Program-made: the position numbers and the translations under genes
Shown: in pieces, positions 44,939 to 55,934 of the stretch
Numbering within the stretch: the first letter of the stretch is position 1
How the letters are laid out: the number at the start of each line of letters is the position of its first letter
Notes under the pieces: model-generated
What the model was told of the DNA's origin: nothing
The model's database searches: none
What the model saw: only the letters and a program-made list of their open reading frames with translations
NCBI RefSeq assembly: GCF_042477335.2
Contig: NC_091264.1
Coordinates: 37,062,886-37,126,885, forward strand
Length of the DNA stretch: 64,000 nucleotides
From: Ovis canadensis
Lineage: Eukaryota > Chordata > Mammalia > Artiodactyla > Bovidae
Reading direction: 5' to 3'

Positions 44939-45688
44939 CAAAACCTAGCCAGGCCTCATTCCATGGCCAGTACCCTGTAGAGAAGGCGCTTCTCTCTGAA
45001 TCTTAACAAGTTTACCTCTTATCTGTCGCTTTGACTCTCAATGAATTTTTGCAATGAGACTCAGAGCCTGAGCTTTATTAGGTATCCGAAGCCATTCTGG
45101 GTTTTAATCGGGCTCAAGTCCTGGGAGAGGGATGAAGGACAGGAAGAAAAAGCAGTGGGAAAAACGTGCCAAGGAATCCCCTTCATAGCCCATGGGAAAA
45201 TTTGCTAAATACCTGACTGGTGCTCACAATTTCATTGGTCTGATCCTTGGCACAGAGAAGAGAAAGGACAGAAGAACCCCCACCGGCTTGTGTAACAGCT
45301 ACTGGGGCTCAGCAGACAGTGCCTTTGGGACATGCTGAGGAGTAGCCTCTCCAGAGTCCCTCAATTGTGCCCCCTGCCGCCCGCCTGTTCCCGGGAGGTT
45401 CGAGGAAACAAGAAACGAGAGATTGTAAAGGAATTGATTTCTTTAGGCATGTCCCTCCAGCCATAGGAGCAAGGACCTTTTACCTTAACCGGAGGTCTTC
45501 TGGAATCTGAGACTGGGCGGCGTGAGCTTTCTGATGAGTTTGTTTTTCCCTGTCCCGGTTTCCAGCATGATGGGCCTTTCCCTGCACTGGATTGTCTTCG
45601 TGTTCTGCCTCTGCCGCGGGAGCTATGCTGAGTTGGGCTCCTGCTGTGCTTGGCCTCTTCCACGTGGAGGTTGTTTCAGCCAGGTTAA

Positions 45689-45706
45689 ACCCAAGTCATG
45701 GCACCA
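45689..45706 (-). promoter_or_regulatory. primer-binding site, tRNA-His type
   Basis: Four bases inside the 5' LTR, the - strand reads TGGTGCCATGACTTGGGT. I recall the HERV-H tRNA-His primer site as TGGTGCCGTGACTCGGAT, which gives 15 of 18 identical. Two of the three differences are G to A or C to T at CpG positions. Confidence 0.8.
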
Positions 45707-45710
45707 TAGA

Positions 45711-46208
45711 TGTCACGCGAGTGTATGTTTTTTGGTTCTTTGTCTCATCACAACAAAGACTTGGAGTGACAGACATTAAAGCCCCCTCGGCGTGTCACAG
45801 CTCTCAGGTCTTGGATAGACAATGTTATAGCTCTCAGGTCTTAAATGGACCATGTTATAGCTCTTGGACAAATCAGTGTTACAGCTCTATTTTATTTTAG
45901 AAGATAGCAGGAAAATCCATCTTTGAGGCATGAGGGCACGTCGATCCAAAGACACAAGAAGAGCGCCCCAGCACACCTGAGAGAGAGAGAGAGAGAGAGA
46001 GCTAGCTTTGGCTCCTCTATTTATATGTCTCTCTCTCCCTGGGCCTGTCCTGCGTAAATTGGGCCAGCCAGGAGTGTTGTTTCTTTTCCCTGAGGTCCTC
46101 ACTCCAGTCTTCAGACCTTCTTTTGTTCTATTTTGGTGGGCTTTTCCCTTCCTTGTCTTTTAGCCACCGCCATTTTGGACTCCTTTTCCCTATTTTACCT
46201 ACCTAACA
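45711..46208 (-). repeat. 5' LTR of the class I retrovirus
   Basis: 498 bp, TG...CA ends, same TATA box, AATAAA and GAGA run as the 3' LTR. It is adjacent to the primer-binding site, which makes it the 5' LTR. Confidence 0.93.
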
Positions 46209-47157
46209 TTTCCATTTTTTGCCATCTATTTGCCATGAAATCATGGGACTGGATTCCATGAAATCATGGGACTGGATGCCATGATCTTTCTTTTTGAATG
46301 TTGAGCTTTAAGCCAGCTTTTTCACTCTCCTCTTTCAATTTCATCAAGAGAATCTTTAGTTCTTTGCTTTCTGCCATAATGGTGGTGTCATCTGCATATC
46401 TGAGGTTATTGATATTTCTCCCGGCCATCTTGATTCCAGCTTGTGCTTCACCCAGCCTGGCATTTCACATGATGTACTCTGCATATAAGTTAAATAAGCA
46501 GAGTGACAGTATACAGTTTTGACATACTCCTTTGCCAATTTGGAACCAGTCCGTTGTTCCATGTCTAGTTCTAACTGTTGCTTCTTGACATGCATACAGA
46601 TTTCTTTGGAGGAGGTCAGGAGGTCTGCTATTCCCATCACTTCAAGAATTTTCCACAGTTTATTGTGATCCACACAGTCAAAGGCTTTGGCATAGTTAAT
46701 AAAGCAGAAGTAGATGTTTTTCTGGTATTCTCTTGCTTTTTAGATGATCCAACGGATGTTGGCAATTTGAGCTCTGGTTCCTCTGCCTTTTCTAAATCCA
46801 GCTTGAACATCTGGAAGTTCACGGTTCATGTATTGTTGAAGCCTGGCTTGGAGAATTTTGAGCATTCTTTGCTAGCATGTGAGATGAGTGCAATTGTGCG
46901 GTAGTTTGAGTGTTCTTTGGATTGCCTTTCTTTGGGAATGGTATGAAAACTGACCTTTTCCAGTCCTGTGACCACTGCTGAGTTTTCCAAATTTGCTGGC
47001 ATATTGAGTGCAGCACTTTAACAGCACCATCTTTTAGGATTTGAAATAGTTCAACTGGAATTCCATCACCTCCACTTGTTTTGTTGATAGTGATGCTTCC
47101 TAAGGCCCACTTGACTTCATGTTCCAAGATGTCTGGCTTTGGGTGAGTGACGACTAA
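46209..47157 (-). mobile_element. BovB LINE, right half of a copy split by a retrovirus
   Basis: Continues the BovB of 38322-38918. RT palm blocks on the - strand include PKPLTVWITINCGKF (46650) and a fingers-region block IPVELFQILKDGAVKVLHS (near 47000). It ends at about 47157. Frameshifts are frequent. Confidence 0.92.
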
Positions 47158-47324
47158 GTATGCATACAAAACAGGGATTAGTCTTAAATTTTCAGAGAAA
47201 TGTAGCTTGTTTAATCCTCAATGTGAATTCTACACTTTATAATACAACTACTGGTATTGCTTAGTAACGTACACCATGATTTTTTCTGGTTGGTCAGATA
47301 ACAATGTCACATCAAGAATTTCAA

Positions 47325-47520
47325 GGTTGATGGCTCAGTGGTAAAGTACCACCTGCCAGTGCAAGAGACATGGGTTTGATCCCTGGGATGGGAAGATACC
47401 CTGGAGCAGGAAATGGCAACCCAGTCCAGTATTTGCCTGAACAATCTCATGGACAGTGGAGCCTGATGGGTTATATAGTACACAGGGTTGCAAAGAGTCA
47501 GGCACAGCTAAGCAACCGAG
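47325..47520 (+). mobile_element. Bov-tA SINE
   Basis: tRNA-like head TTGATGGCTCAGTGGTAAAG with B box GGTTTGATCCCTGGGAT, then GCAGGAAATGGCAACCC and TTGCAAAGAGTCAGGCACAG. Confidence 0.88.
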
Positions 47521-47654
47521 TATGCAATATGGAGCTCATAACTTTTCACTCTCCTAAAAGTGTTTCATGAAAAGAACACTGATTTTTAACTTAATGAGTA
47601 CTACATACAAATCCTAACACATACCTTGAACAAGTTACTCAACCTCTTAGAGCC

Positions 47655-47855
47655 TCAAAGTGAAAGTGTTTGTTGCTCGGTCATGTCCAACTCTTTGCGA
47701 CCCCTCCAGGCTCCTCTGTCCATGGAATTCTTCAGGCAAGAATACTGGAATGGGTAGCCATTCCCTTCTCCAGGGGCTCTTCCCAACCCAGGGATTGAAC
47801 CCAGGTCTCCCACATTGCAGGCAGATTCTTTATGTCTGAGCCATGACTGGGGCTT
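47655..47855 (-). mobile_element. Bov-tA SINE, antisense
   Basis: GTGAAAGTGTTTGTTGCTCG to GATTGAACCCAGGTCTCCC, with the antisense tRNA-like head on the right (TTCTTTATGTCTGAGCCATG). Confidence 0.88.
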
Positions 47856-48237
47856 CTTTGTTTTAAACTGAGGAAGATTAGTAATAATACATACATGGTT
47901 GAATAGTTGTGACTAGTTAAGAAGTAACAGATACACAACTCGACATAACTTAAAGTTTTAAATCTGGCATTTCTCATTTTCCCCCTCTTTTGTTCTCTGA
48001 CAAGCATTCTCACTTGTTTATGTCTGTATTCCCCTTCTGTAAGAGTTGAGTTTTTCATTTTGCTGTCACCTTTGCCAACTTTTTATGCTACTGACTTTTA
48101 ACCATGCATCTGGGATATAGCTCATTCTAATTGCCTTGATCAAGAAAGAAATATCCTTCCTTTTTGTGTTAAAATGACTATATTCTTCATAGTAGACTGG
48201 ATTGAACAATCTTTTAAATATTGCTTTAAAAAAACTT

Positions 48238-48345
48238 TTTTTTAATTGAAGGATAATTGCTTTACAGAATTTTGTGGTTTTCTGTCATACATCAACAAGA
48301 ATCAGTCACAGGTACACCCATGTTGCCTCCCTCTAAATATTTCCT
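48238..48345 (-). mobile_element. L1 3' UTR fragment, antisense
   Basis: TTAATTGAAGGATAATTGCT...GTCATACATCAACAAGAATC...ACCCATGTTGCCTCCCTC is the reverse complement of the ruminant L1 3' UTR. Confidence 0.75.
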
Positions 48346-48399
48346 TCTTGATATTAGTATTTCCTTAAATTTTTACTAGTTACCTTTAAATGATATATT

Positions 48400-49384
48400 T
48401 ACTTTTAAGTTTATTATTCTTTTTCTCCAAGGAATTAAAAATTCTTGAAAGCGAGGACTCTTCCACATACCATTTCCTCCATCCACTAACTCCTACTATG
48501 TCTAGAACAGTTCTTGGTAACTTACTGAAACTAAATTGGTCAGTAAATGTAGGAGTAAATGAATGATTGAAGTCTTCTGAACATTTTGTTTCTAGAGTCA
48601 TTTCTAGTAACATAGAATTTGGGGAAACTGAGTGACTATGTGTATCAAATTCTGTCACTGTATAGGTAATGCAATGAAGACCCAGAAAGTCAGTTTGGTT
48701 AGGGTTATGTACTTCTTCCTAATGGAGTTACAATTAGAATTTAGGTCTACTCCTGTTTCAATGATTTACACCATACAACTTCATGCGATGATACTAAAAT
48801 GTTTTGTACACAACTGCTTAACTCCTTTGCTTAACATGACTTTGGCTTGCTAGAACACAATCCTAGATAATTCTGTCTAGTGGGCATTACAAAAACCTTG
48901 AGGCAAGTCTTAAACATGTGAGTTGTCTAAAAGAGAGAGCTGCAAGTACAGAACAAAGGGCAATATTTCTTTGCATAAAAAGTGACAGTTGGTTTTAGAG
49001 ACATCTTTTGCATGATCTCCACACTCAACAGTGTTCCCATCTACTAAGCTCTTTCTCTAAAACAGGATAGAAGGACAGACAAAAAAAGAGTTCTGATCAG
49101 ACCAAATGGGAGTTGATTCTTTCAAATTGTTGTATAATGATAAGTAATGTACTATGTAACAGCTCCTAATGATGCTATTTTTACCCAATGATTTCAAATG
49201 AGAAAACCGAGACTCTAAGAAGTTAACCCATTTGCCCAAGGTTGCATTGTTGGTATGTGAGAGAATTCAAGTTTCTCTGACTCCAGAGCTATTAATCTCT
49301 TCAGAATATTGCTGCTTCACAATGCTGATTCACGTATCTGGCTCTGATTAATATAGCACCTGGAAATGATGATAAGCTGTGTGA
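48400..49384. other. no gene; L2- and MIR-like traces
   Basis: AAGCGAGGACTCTTCC...TCTAGAACAGTTCTTGG at 48448-48520 is L2-like, and 49195-49290 is MIR-like. No exon recognised. Confidence 0.45.
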
Positions 49385-49598
49385 GTGTGTGCTAGGTAGC
49401 TTCAGTTTTGTCTGACTCTTTGCAACTCTGGACTGTAGCCTGCCAGGTTCCTCTGTCCAAGGGATTCTCCAGGCAAGAATACTGGAGTTGCCATGCCCTC
49501 CTCCAGGGATCTTCCTGACCCAGGGATCAAACTCATGTCTCCTGCATCTCCTGCATTGCAGGCAGATTGTTTACCACTGAGCCAGCGAGGAAGCCCCG
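49385..49598 (-). mobile_element. Bov-tA SINE, antisense
   Basis: GTGTGTGCTAGGTAGCTTCA through CAGGCAAGAATACTGGAGTT to the antisense head ACCACTGAGCCAGCGAGGAA. An extra CTCCTGCAT duplication is near 49541. Confidence 0.88.
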
Positions 49599-49749
49599 AT
49601 GATAAGTTGACCAGCAACCAAATGTTTTGTTTTTTTTTTTTTATAGGCTCTACTTCTGAGTGTGTAAAGAAAAATGCTGGAAATATTCAACCTTATGTTC
49701 TGAGATTTGAATGAGAAAACTAGGGATTTTCTGTCTGTGTCTATTAACT

Positions 49750-50270
49750 ATTCAGAGAGGGGTAATTTTATTTTTTAATTATAATTGTGAATTTACCTAT
49801 AATTCTTTGCAGTTGTATCCATTTTTGCTTCATGTATTTTAAAGTTTTGTTATGAGGGGCAAGCATTTAGAATGGTTATATCCTCTTGATTGTTTTCTTA
49901 TTATGAAATTACCTTTTTAAATACCTGGCTGTATTTTTTTTCTTGAATCTACTTTGTCCAATATTAATACAACTCCCCCAGCTTTCTTATGACCAGTGTT
50001 AGTATGGAATATCTTTTTCTCATTCTTTTACTTTTAAGCCCATTATTGTCCTCATATTTAACGTGTGTTTCTTAAAGACACCATATATTTGGGTTTTGTA
50101 TTGTTTATTTAATCTGACAATCTCAGTCTTTTGAGTCCTTAGACCATTTATATTTGATGTGAACTATTTTTATCTTACATGTTGCTCTTTTTTCCCCGTT
50201 TTTCTCCATTCTTTTGGATTATCTCTTTTAAAAATATAAATTGATTTTATCACCTATGTTATCTTACTAA
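49750..50270 (-). mobile_element. L1 ORF2 fragment, antisense
   Basis: The stretch with CTTATGACCAGTGTTAGTAT, TTAACGTGTGTTTCTTAAAG and TTAGACCATTTATATTTGAT corresponds to the reverse complement of the L1 ORF2 endonuclease/RT region. Strongly diverged and stop-rich. Confidence 0.7.
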
Positions 50271-50289
50271 CTATAATCTTATGCCTGTT

Positions 50290-50720
50290 GATAAAAAATT
50301 ATGGTATATGTATTGCAATGGAATATTGTTGAGGCATAAAAAAGAAAGACATCTTGTAATTTGTGACAACATAGATAGAACTCAAGGGTATCATGCTAAG
50401 TGATAACAGTCAGAGAAAGATAAATAACACATAATCTCTCCTTGTGTGAAATCTAATGTATATATATATTTTAAAACTATGCTTGTAGGTATAGAGAACA
50501 GACTGATGGTTGCCAGAAGCAGGGAGTAGGGAGTAGGAGAAATAAGTGAACTATTTGGGGGGTATTTTTTGTTGTTAGTATTTTTGGTTTAGATCAACTG
50601 AAAAGAAAAAAAGATACAAGAGTTCATCACCAGAAGTACTGCACTACAAGAAATGTTAAAGAAAATCTTTCAAGCAAAAAGAAAGTTATATCAGATGGAA
50701 ATAAAATACACAGAGGAATG
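50290..50720 (+). mobile_element. L1 fragments (3' UTR and a second piece), sense
   Basis: GGAATATTGTTGAGGCATAA, GTATCATGCTAAGTGATAAC and GACTGATGGTTGCCAGAAGC match an L1M-type 3' region. GAGTTCATCACCAGAAGTAC...CACTACAAGAAATGTTAAAG (50614-50660) is another L1-derived piece. Opposite orientation to the neighbouring fragment, so a rearranged or composite relic. Confidence 0.65.
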
Positions 50721-50729
50721 AAGAGCAAT

Positions 50730-51900
50730 GGAAATGGTGACTGTTCGGGTAAATATATAAAAATTTTCTTACTATTTAAATGCCTTAAAAGATAACTAAA
50801 TTTTTAAACAAAAATAATGACCATGTACTCTGAGGTTTCTAATGTGTAAAGTAAAATGTATAAGAGCAGTAACATAAATACCAGGAAAGAAGGAATGGAC
50901 ATACACTGTTTAAGTTATAGTTTTTATACTATAAAGAGTGGTGTAATGTCACTAGACAATATAGACTGATAAATTAAAGGCTCATGCTGGGGATGGGGGT
51001 GGGCTAAAGTTCAGGGCTCTGGAAGGAGAGAAACTTAACCAGTCTTTCTAACAAGTATTTTGTCCTGATTGATCAGTGAAACCAGTTTAGGAAATAATTC
51101 AGGCAGAACATAGAAATTTGTGCCTGCCCTTGTTATAGGTAAACAAAGGACTTTGTGAGTCTTATCTAAATATATGTGAAAGGCTTTTTTTTTTTTTTTC
51201 TTTTTCTTCTGTAAACTGTTTTGTTTTCTGGAACACAAAATGATAAGGTTCCTTTAAAATTCCCTATTTCCAGCATCACAGGGTTTAGGTAAAATTCAAC
51301 ATGGTCAAATCTCTGTTATCTAATGTCTGGCATATTATTGAAAAACTTGCTTAAAACTCGAAAAAGAATTAGAGAATAAAGACCCATGCACATGCATTTA
51401 CTCACCAACCTTTTGTTTTAAGGTCAAGGGCTTGTCTTTGTCTGCTGATCGAAATTTCCTATCTTCTTCCTGGCATAAATTACACAAAAAGTACATTGTC
51501 TAAGAAGTTCAAGTTCACATGCTTTAAGTAATGTAAAGTAGCTAGACAAGAGCTCTGAATGAAGAATCTTTCTACATTTTTGTGCTGTTTACTTTCCAGT
51601 CTTTATCGTTGTCTTTATTTTATGTGTTGCTCTTGTCTGACACAAGTGCAGTTTGTTTCTTTTTTTTATTGTTGTTTTAGTAACTTGTCTTTACAGTCTT
51701 TCTAATACATCCAACCTAGAAATCACCACTTTCATTTACTGCATTTCTAAAACAAGTGAACATTGAATCAGATGCTTTTGAAAGGTGCTATATAGGCAAC
51801 TTATTAAAAACACATCATTCAAGCAAGCGTTAAGTAAACTGATAACATATAATTGCTTGAGGTCTGTTATTTGCTCTGAGCTTCTGGGAGGTAAGCCCTA
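50730..51900. other. no gene recognised
   Basis: AT-rich unique sequence with poly-A/T runs (51187-51200). Nothing that I can support as a gene or RNA. Confidence 0.45.
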
Positions 51901-51929
51901 CAGCTTGAAATGTCCTGCTTGATAAGGGT

Positions 51930-52378
51930 GTATTTGTTTACCTGGAAACCTTGGGCCACCTGGACAGTCTCTGGTAATTATGTGGTTTATGATGTGGTCT
52001 TGGGCGGTGTGGTAACAGCTCAGTCTCTGGAGGGTGAAGACCACGTGGGTGGTCAGTCATGTGTATGTGACCAAGCCTGAATAAAAACTCTGGAAATCAA
52101 GGCTGGGTGATCTTGTTGCCAGTACTTCATACATGTTGCCACTAGTCATTGCTACTAGTAAGTCCAGTTCACTTGACTGCACTGGAAACAGACAACTGGA
52201 AGACTGTCTGGAACTTTCCTAGACGTCTTATGTGCTGCTTCTTTCGCCTGATTTTAATCTGTATCCTTTTGCTGTAATAAATGAGAGCCACAGAAATCAT
52301 GGTTTTTCTGAATTGTGTAACTCTTTCTAACAAATTATTGAAACTGAGTGTGGTCTTAGGGACTCCCAAACTTTTCAC
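51930..52378 (+). repeat. ERVL/MaLR-type LTR fragment
   Basis: GCTGTAATAAATGAGAGCC (poly(A) signal) followed by TCTGAATTGTGTAACTC, TAACAAATTATTGAAACTGA and GTGTGGTCTTAGGGACTCCC is the typical end of an ERVL-class LTR. The exact subfamily is not assigned. Confidence 0.65.
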
Positions 52379-52764
52379 TTTCTAATAAATTCAAAATAGA
52401 AATTTATCATAAAAATTACTGGCCACATTAAATGTATTTATGAAACATGAATAAGTTTTGAATTGGGTGTTTTAGAAAGACTCCTTATTGACAAGTTGCT
52501 AAAACTGCATTGTTCAATTACTAAGTAAACTGGTAACACTTATTTGTTCGAATAATATGATTACAGTAATAGAACAGAGAGTTTGCTTAATTCGATCAGT
52601 TGAGTAAAATGGATGTCAGTAAATAGAACTTCTATTGTAAGTTAGTTAAGAAAATGATGGGAAGACCTCTGACCTTTTTATTTTGTTCTACAAAATAACT
52701 AGCCTGTAATTTTCCAAAGTATCAAGGTCATAAAAATCAAAGGCAGAATGAGGAACTGTTAGAG

Positions 52765-52974
52765 ATTAGAAAGTGAAGTCGCTCAGTCATGTCCAACTCT
52801 TTGTGATCCCATGGACTGTAGTCTACCAGACTTCTCTGTCCATGGGATTTTCCAGGCAAGAGTACTGGAGTGGGTTGCCATTTCCTTCTCCAGGGGATCT
52901 TCCTGACCCAGGGATCAAACCCAAGTCTCCTGCATTGCAGGCAGACGCTTTACCCTCTGAGCCACCAGGGAAGA
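52765..52974 (-). mobile_element. Bov-tA SINE, antisense
   Basis: AAAGTGAAGTCGCTCAGTCA to CTTTACCCTCTGAGCCACCA, with the antisense B box GGGATCAAACCCAAGTC. Confidence 0.92.
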
Positions 52975-53091
52975 GATTAGAGAGAAATGACAACTAAAGG
53001 CAAAAATGTGATTTAGAACTGGATCCTTCTGCTGTATAGGGCATCCCTGGGACATTTAGTGAAACTTGAATGGTGTTTCAGGGCTTGAGAG

Positions 53092-53490
53092 TTTCTATAG
53101 ACTGAATTGTGTTTCTCAAATTCATGAATCCCTAGCCACTCCCCCAACCCTCTTCCCAATATGACTGTATTTGGAGATAGAATTTTTAGGAGACAAGGTT
53201 AAAGTGGATCATAAGGGTGGGGTCTTTATCTGACAAGACTGGTTGTTTTATACAAAGACAAAGAGTTTTCTGTTTCTTTCTGTGTGTTCATACACTTTTA
53301 AAAAGCCATGTGAACACACGAAAGCAGGTATCTACAAGCCAGGAAGAAGGTTCTCACCAGAAACCAAATTGACCAACACCTTGATCTTGGACTTCCAGCT
53401 TCCAGAGCAGTGAGAAAATAACTTTCTGCTGTTTAAGCTTCCCAGTCTCTGGTATTTTGTCATGGCAGCCTGAACTAACAATGGTCATAA
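53092..53490 (+). repeat. MLT1-type MaLR LTR
   Basis: TAGACTGAATTGTGTTTCTC, then CAATATGACTGTATTTGGAG, then AAGGGTGGGGTCTTTATCTG, then AACACCTTGATCTTGGACTT and GTATTTTGTCATGGCAGCCT are the successive landmarks of MLT1 LTRs. Confidence 0.85.
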
Positions 53491-53719
53491 TTTAACCATT
53501 TTAATTTCTAGGTTTTGATGGTTTTATTCTGGTTGAGAGATTATTTGTTAATAAGAAATACATTCTAAAGTATTCATGGTTTATGCAACCTAGAAACATA
53601 AAAGCTTCAGGAAAAAAACCAGCTCTTTGTACTCTACTTATAACTTTTTCTGAAAGCTTGAGGTTATTTTAAAATAAAAACTTGTTTGAAGTCTAGTTAT
53701 TTCAAAAAGGTATTGAGCA

Positions 53720-54772
53720 AAATTGCCAAAAATTCTGAAGGAGATGGGGATACCAGACCACCTGACCTGCATCTTGAGAAATCTGTATGCAGATCAGGAA
53801 GCCACAGTTAGAACTGGACATAGAACAACAGACTGGTTCCGAATAGGAAAAGGAGTATGTCAAGGCTGTATACTGTCACCCTGCTTGTTCAACTTCTATG
53901 CAGAGTACATCATGAGAAACGCTGGGCTGGAGGAAGCACAAGCTGGAATCAAGACTGCTGGGAGAAATATCAATAACCTCAGATATGCAGATGACACCAC
54001 CCTTATGGCAGAAAGTGAAGAGGAGCTAAAAGGCCTGTTGATGAAAGTGAAAGAGGAGAGTGAAAAAGTTGGCTTAAAGCTCAACATTCAGAAAACTAAG
54101 ATCAGGGCATCTGGTCCCATCACTTCATGGCAAATAGATGGGCAAACAGTGGAAACAGTGGCTGACTTTATTCTTTTGGGCTCCAAAATCACTGTGGATG
54201 GTGATTGCAGCCATGAAATTAAAAGACGCTTACTCCTTGGAAGAAAAGTTATGACCAACCTAGATAGTATATTCAAAGGCAGAGACATTACTTTGCCGAC
54301 TAAGGTCCGTCTAGTTAAGGCTATGGTTTTTCCTGTGGTCACGTATAGATGTGAGAGTTGGACTGTGAAGAAAGCTTAGTGCCGAAGAATTGATGCTTTT
54401 GAACTGTGGTGTTGGAGAAGACTCTTGAGAATCCCTTGGACTGCAAGGAGATCCAACCAGTCCATCCTGAAGGAGATCAGTCCTGGGTGTTCACTGGAAG
54501 GACTGAAGTTGAAGCTGAAACTCCACTATTTTGGCCACCTGATGCGAAAAGCTGGCTCATTTGAAAAGACTCTGATGCTGGGAAAGATTGAGGGCAGGAA
54601 GAGAAGGGAACGACAGAGGATGAGATGGTTGGATGGCATCATCGACTCAATGGACATGGGTTTGGGTGAACTCTGGGAGTTGGTGATTGATAGGTAGGCC
54701 TGGCGTGCTGCGGTTCATGGGGTCGCAAAGAGTTAGACATGACTGAGCGACTGAACTGAACTGAACTGATTG
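53720..54772 (+). mobile_element. BovB LINE, 5'-truncated, sense
   Basis: The longest open BovB frame here runs 53723-54379 (218 aa). It includes KEMGIPDHLTCILRNLYADQ, the RT catalytic LRYADDTTLM and CSHEIKRRLLLGRKVMTNL. A TAG stop ends it at 54377, and the C-terminal part continues at 54425-54697 to a second stop. It lacks the endonuclease and RT fingers. The tail is GACTGAACTGAACTGAACTG. 5'-truncated at 53720. Confidence 0.94.
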
Positions 54773-54904
54773 AGCAAAATATCCATTTTCTGAAAATATT
54801 TGGCCATCCTTTAATAGATTTCGTCCCAGGAGAATAACAATAAAATATACAGAAAGGTGACATTTGGATTTATGCTGATTTAAAAAACCTACAAAAATAT
54901 CAAG

Positions 54905-55085
54905 GAACAACTTTACTGAAGTATAGCTGATGCAGAGTATTACATAAGTCTATAAGTTGATGTAGAATATTATATAACACAATATAGTGATTCATAATTG
55001 TTAAAGGTTATACTCCACTTATAGTTATTATAAAATATTGGCCACATTCTTTGTGTTATACAATATATCCTTTTAGTTTATTTTA
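54905..55085 (-). mobile_element. L1 3' UTR fragment, antisense
   Basis: CTTTACTGAAGTATAGCTGA, then TGATTCATAATTGTTAAAGG and ACATTCTTTGTGTTATACAA follow the reverse-complement L1 3' UTR order. Confidence 0.65.
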
Positions 55086-55106
55086 TACAGAATTATTTGT
55101 ATCTTT

Positions 55107-55203
55107 AAAAAAAATATTGACTACTTCATGAAGTACATTTCATTCTTGTGCAGGGGCCATGCTAATCTCTGTATCATTTCAATTTTACTATATGTGTTGC
55201 CAC
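55107..55203 (-). pseudogene. U6 spliceosomal RNA pseudogene
   Basis: On the - strand the text follows U6 snRNA: GGCAACACATATAGTAAAAT near the 5' end, then GATACAGAGATTAGCATGGC and CCCTGCACAAGAATGAAAT, then a diverged 3' part ending in ATATTTTTTTT. The first few bases of U6 and two bases of the central AGAGAAGA are missing, and several substitutions are present, so it is a retro-inserted, non-functional copy. Confidence 0.88.
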
Positions 55204-55325
55204 TTTATTTATTTATGGCCACACCATAGGGCATGTGAGATCTTAGTTCCCCAATCAGGGCGTGAACCCTTTCCCCTGCATTGGAAGTACAGAGTCTTAA
55301 CCACTGAACTTCCAGGGAGGTCCCT
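55204..55325 (-). mobile_element. CHR-type SINE fragment, antisense
   Basis: TTATTTATGGCCACACCATA...GATCTTAGTTCCCCAATCAG...TCTTAACCACTGAACTTCC ends in the antisense tRNA-like head. It directly abuts the U6 pseudogene. Confidence 0.75.
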
Positions 55326-55934
55326 CAAATAGCCACTTTAGAATAAATGTTTGTGGGTTTTTTTTTTTTCTTTTTTGAAACATATTGACTTGCATATCCA
55401 AATGAACTCTCTGGAAACCCTCTGAATGTTGCCTTATGATCAGCAGGAACAAGGAGGTCTTGGGACATCCTGGTGATGAAGATGATTCTTTGTGATGATC
55501 AGCAGGAGAGGGGACAGTGGGCTTTTATAAGTAAGCACATTTCAAAAAGCCCATTTGAAAGAGAAATTGAAGTAGGTTTGAAAAAAAGTCACCTATTTGT
55601 CTGTAAAATATTTTAAATACAGCTTTTTCAGAGGGATAATACATTAAATAATTCACTGTTACTGTAGCTTTTCAGTTCTGAAGTCCTATTAACTATGAAA
55701 AGGCCTCCTTGATGCTTAAGCACATCCTGGCAAGAGTTCAGGACTCCTGAAACAGAAGAAAAATCTTCAGAGTTAACAGAGAGAAAAAAATTTTCATGTT
55801 ATTTCTCTAGAAATAATTTTACATGACTATGTTGGTTACCTTTACCAAACTCAGTTTTTAAAAACTTATGCTATAACATGAGACATTAACTTGATTTTTT
55901 AAAAAATAGTGACTATATAATAAGTAAACCACAG

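Larger units (their letters stand above)
38919..46208 (-). mobile_element. class I endogenous retrovirus, HERV-H-like primer, near full length
   Basis: Complete order on the - strand: 5' LTR (45711-46208), primer-binding site, gag, pro, pol, env remnant, purine tract and 3' LTR (38919-39414). Flanks repeat TTTC (38915-38918 and 46209-46212), a 4-bp duplication as made by gammaretrovirus-type integrases. The primer site fits tRNA-His. Gag has two CCHC knuckles. All frames are broken and env is nearly gone, so it cannot make virus. It sits inside an older BovB copy and itself carries a younger BOV-A2 SINE (44812-44938). Confidence 0.93.

Noticed and set aside
53723-54379. 218-codon reverse transcriptase as a host gene
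   Set aside because: It is a 5'-truncated BovB with a stop inside the RT C-terminal domain; many similar copies surround it.
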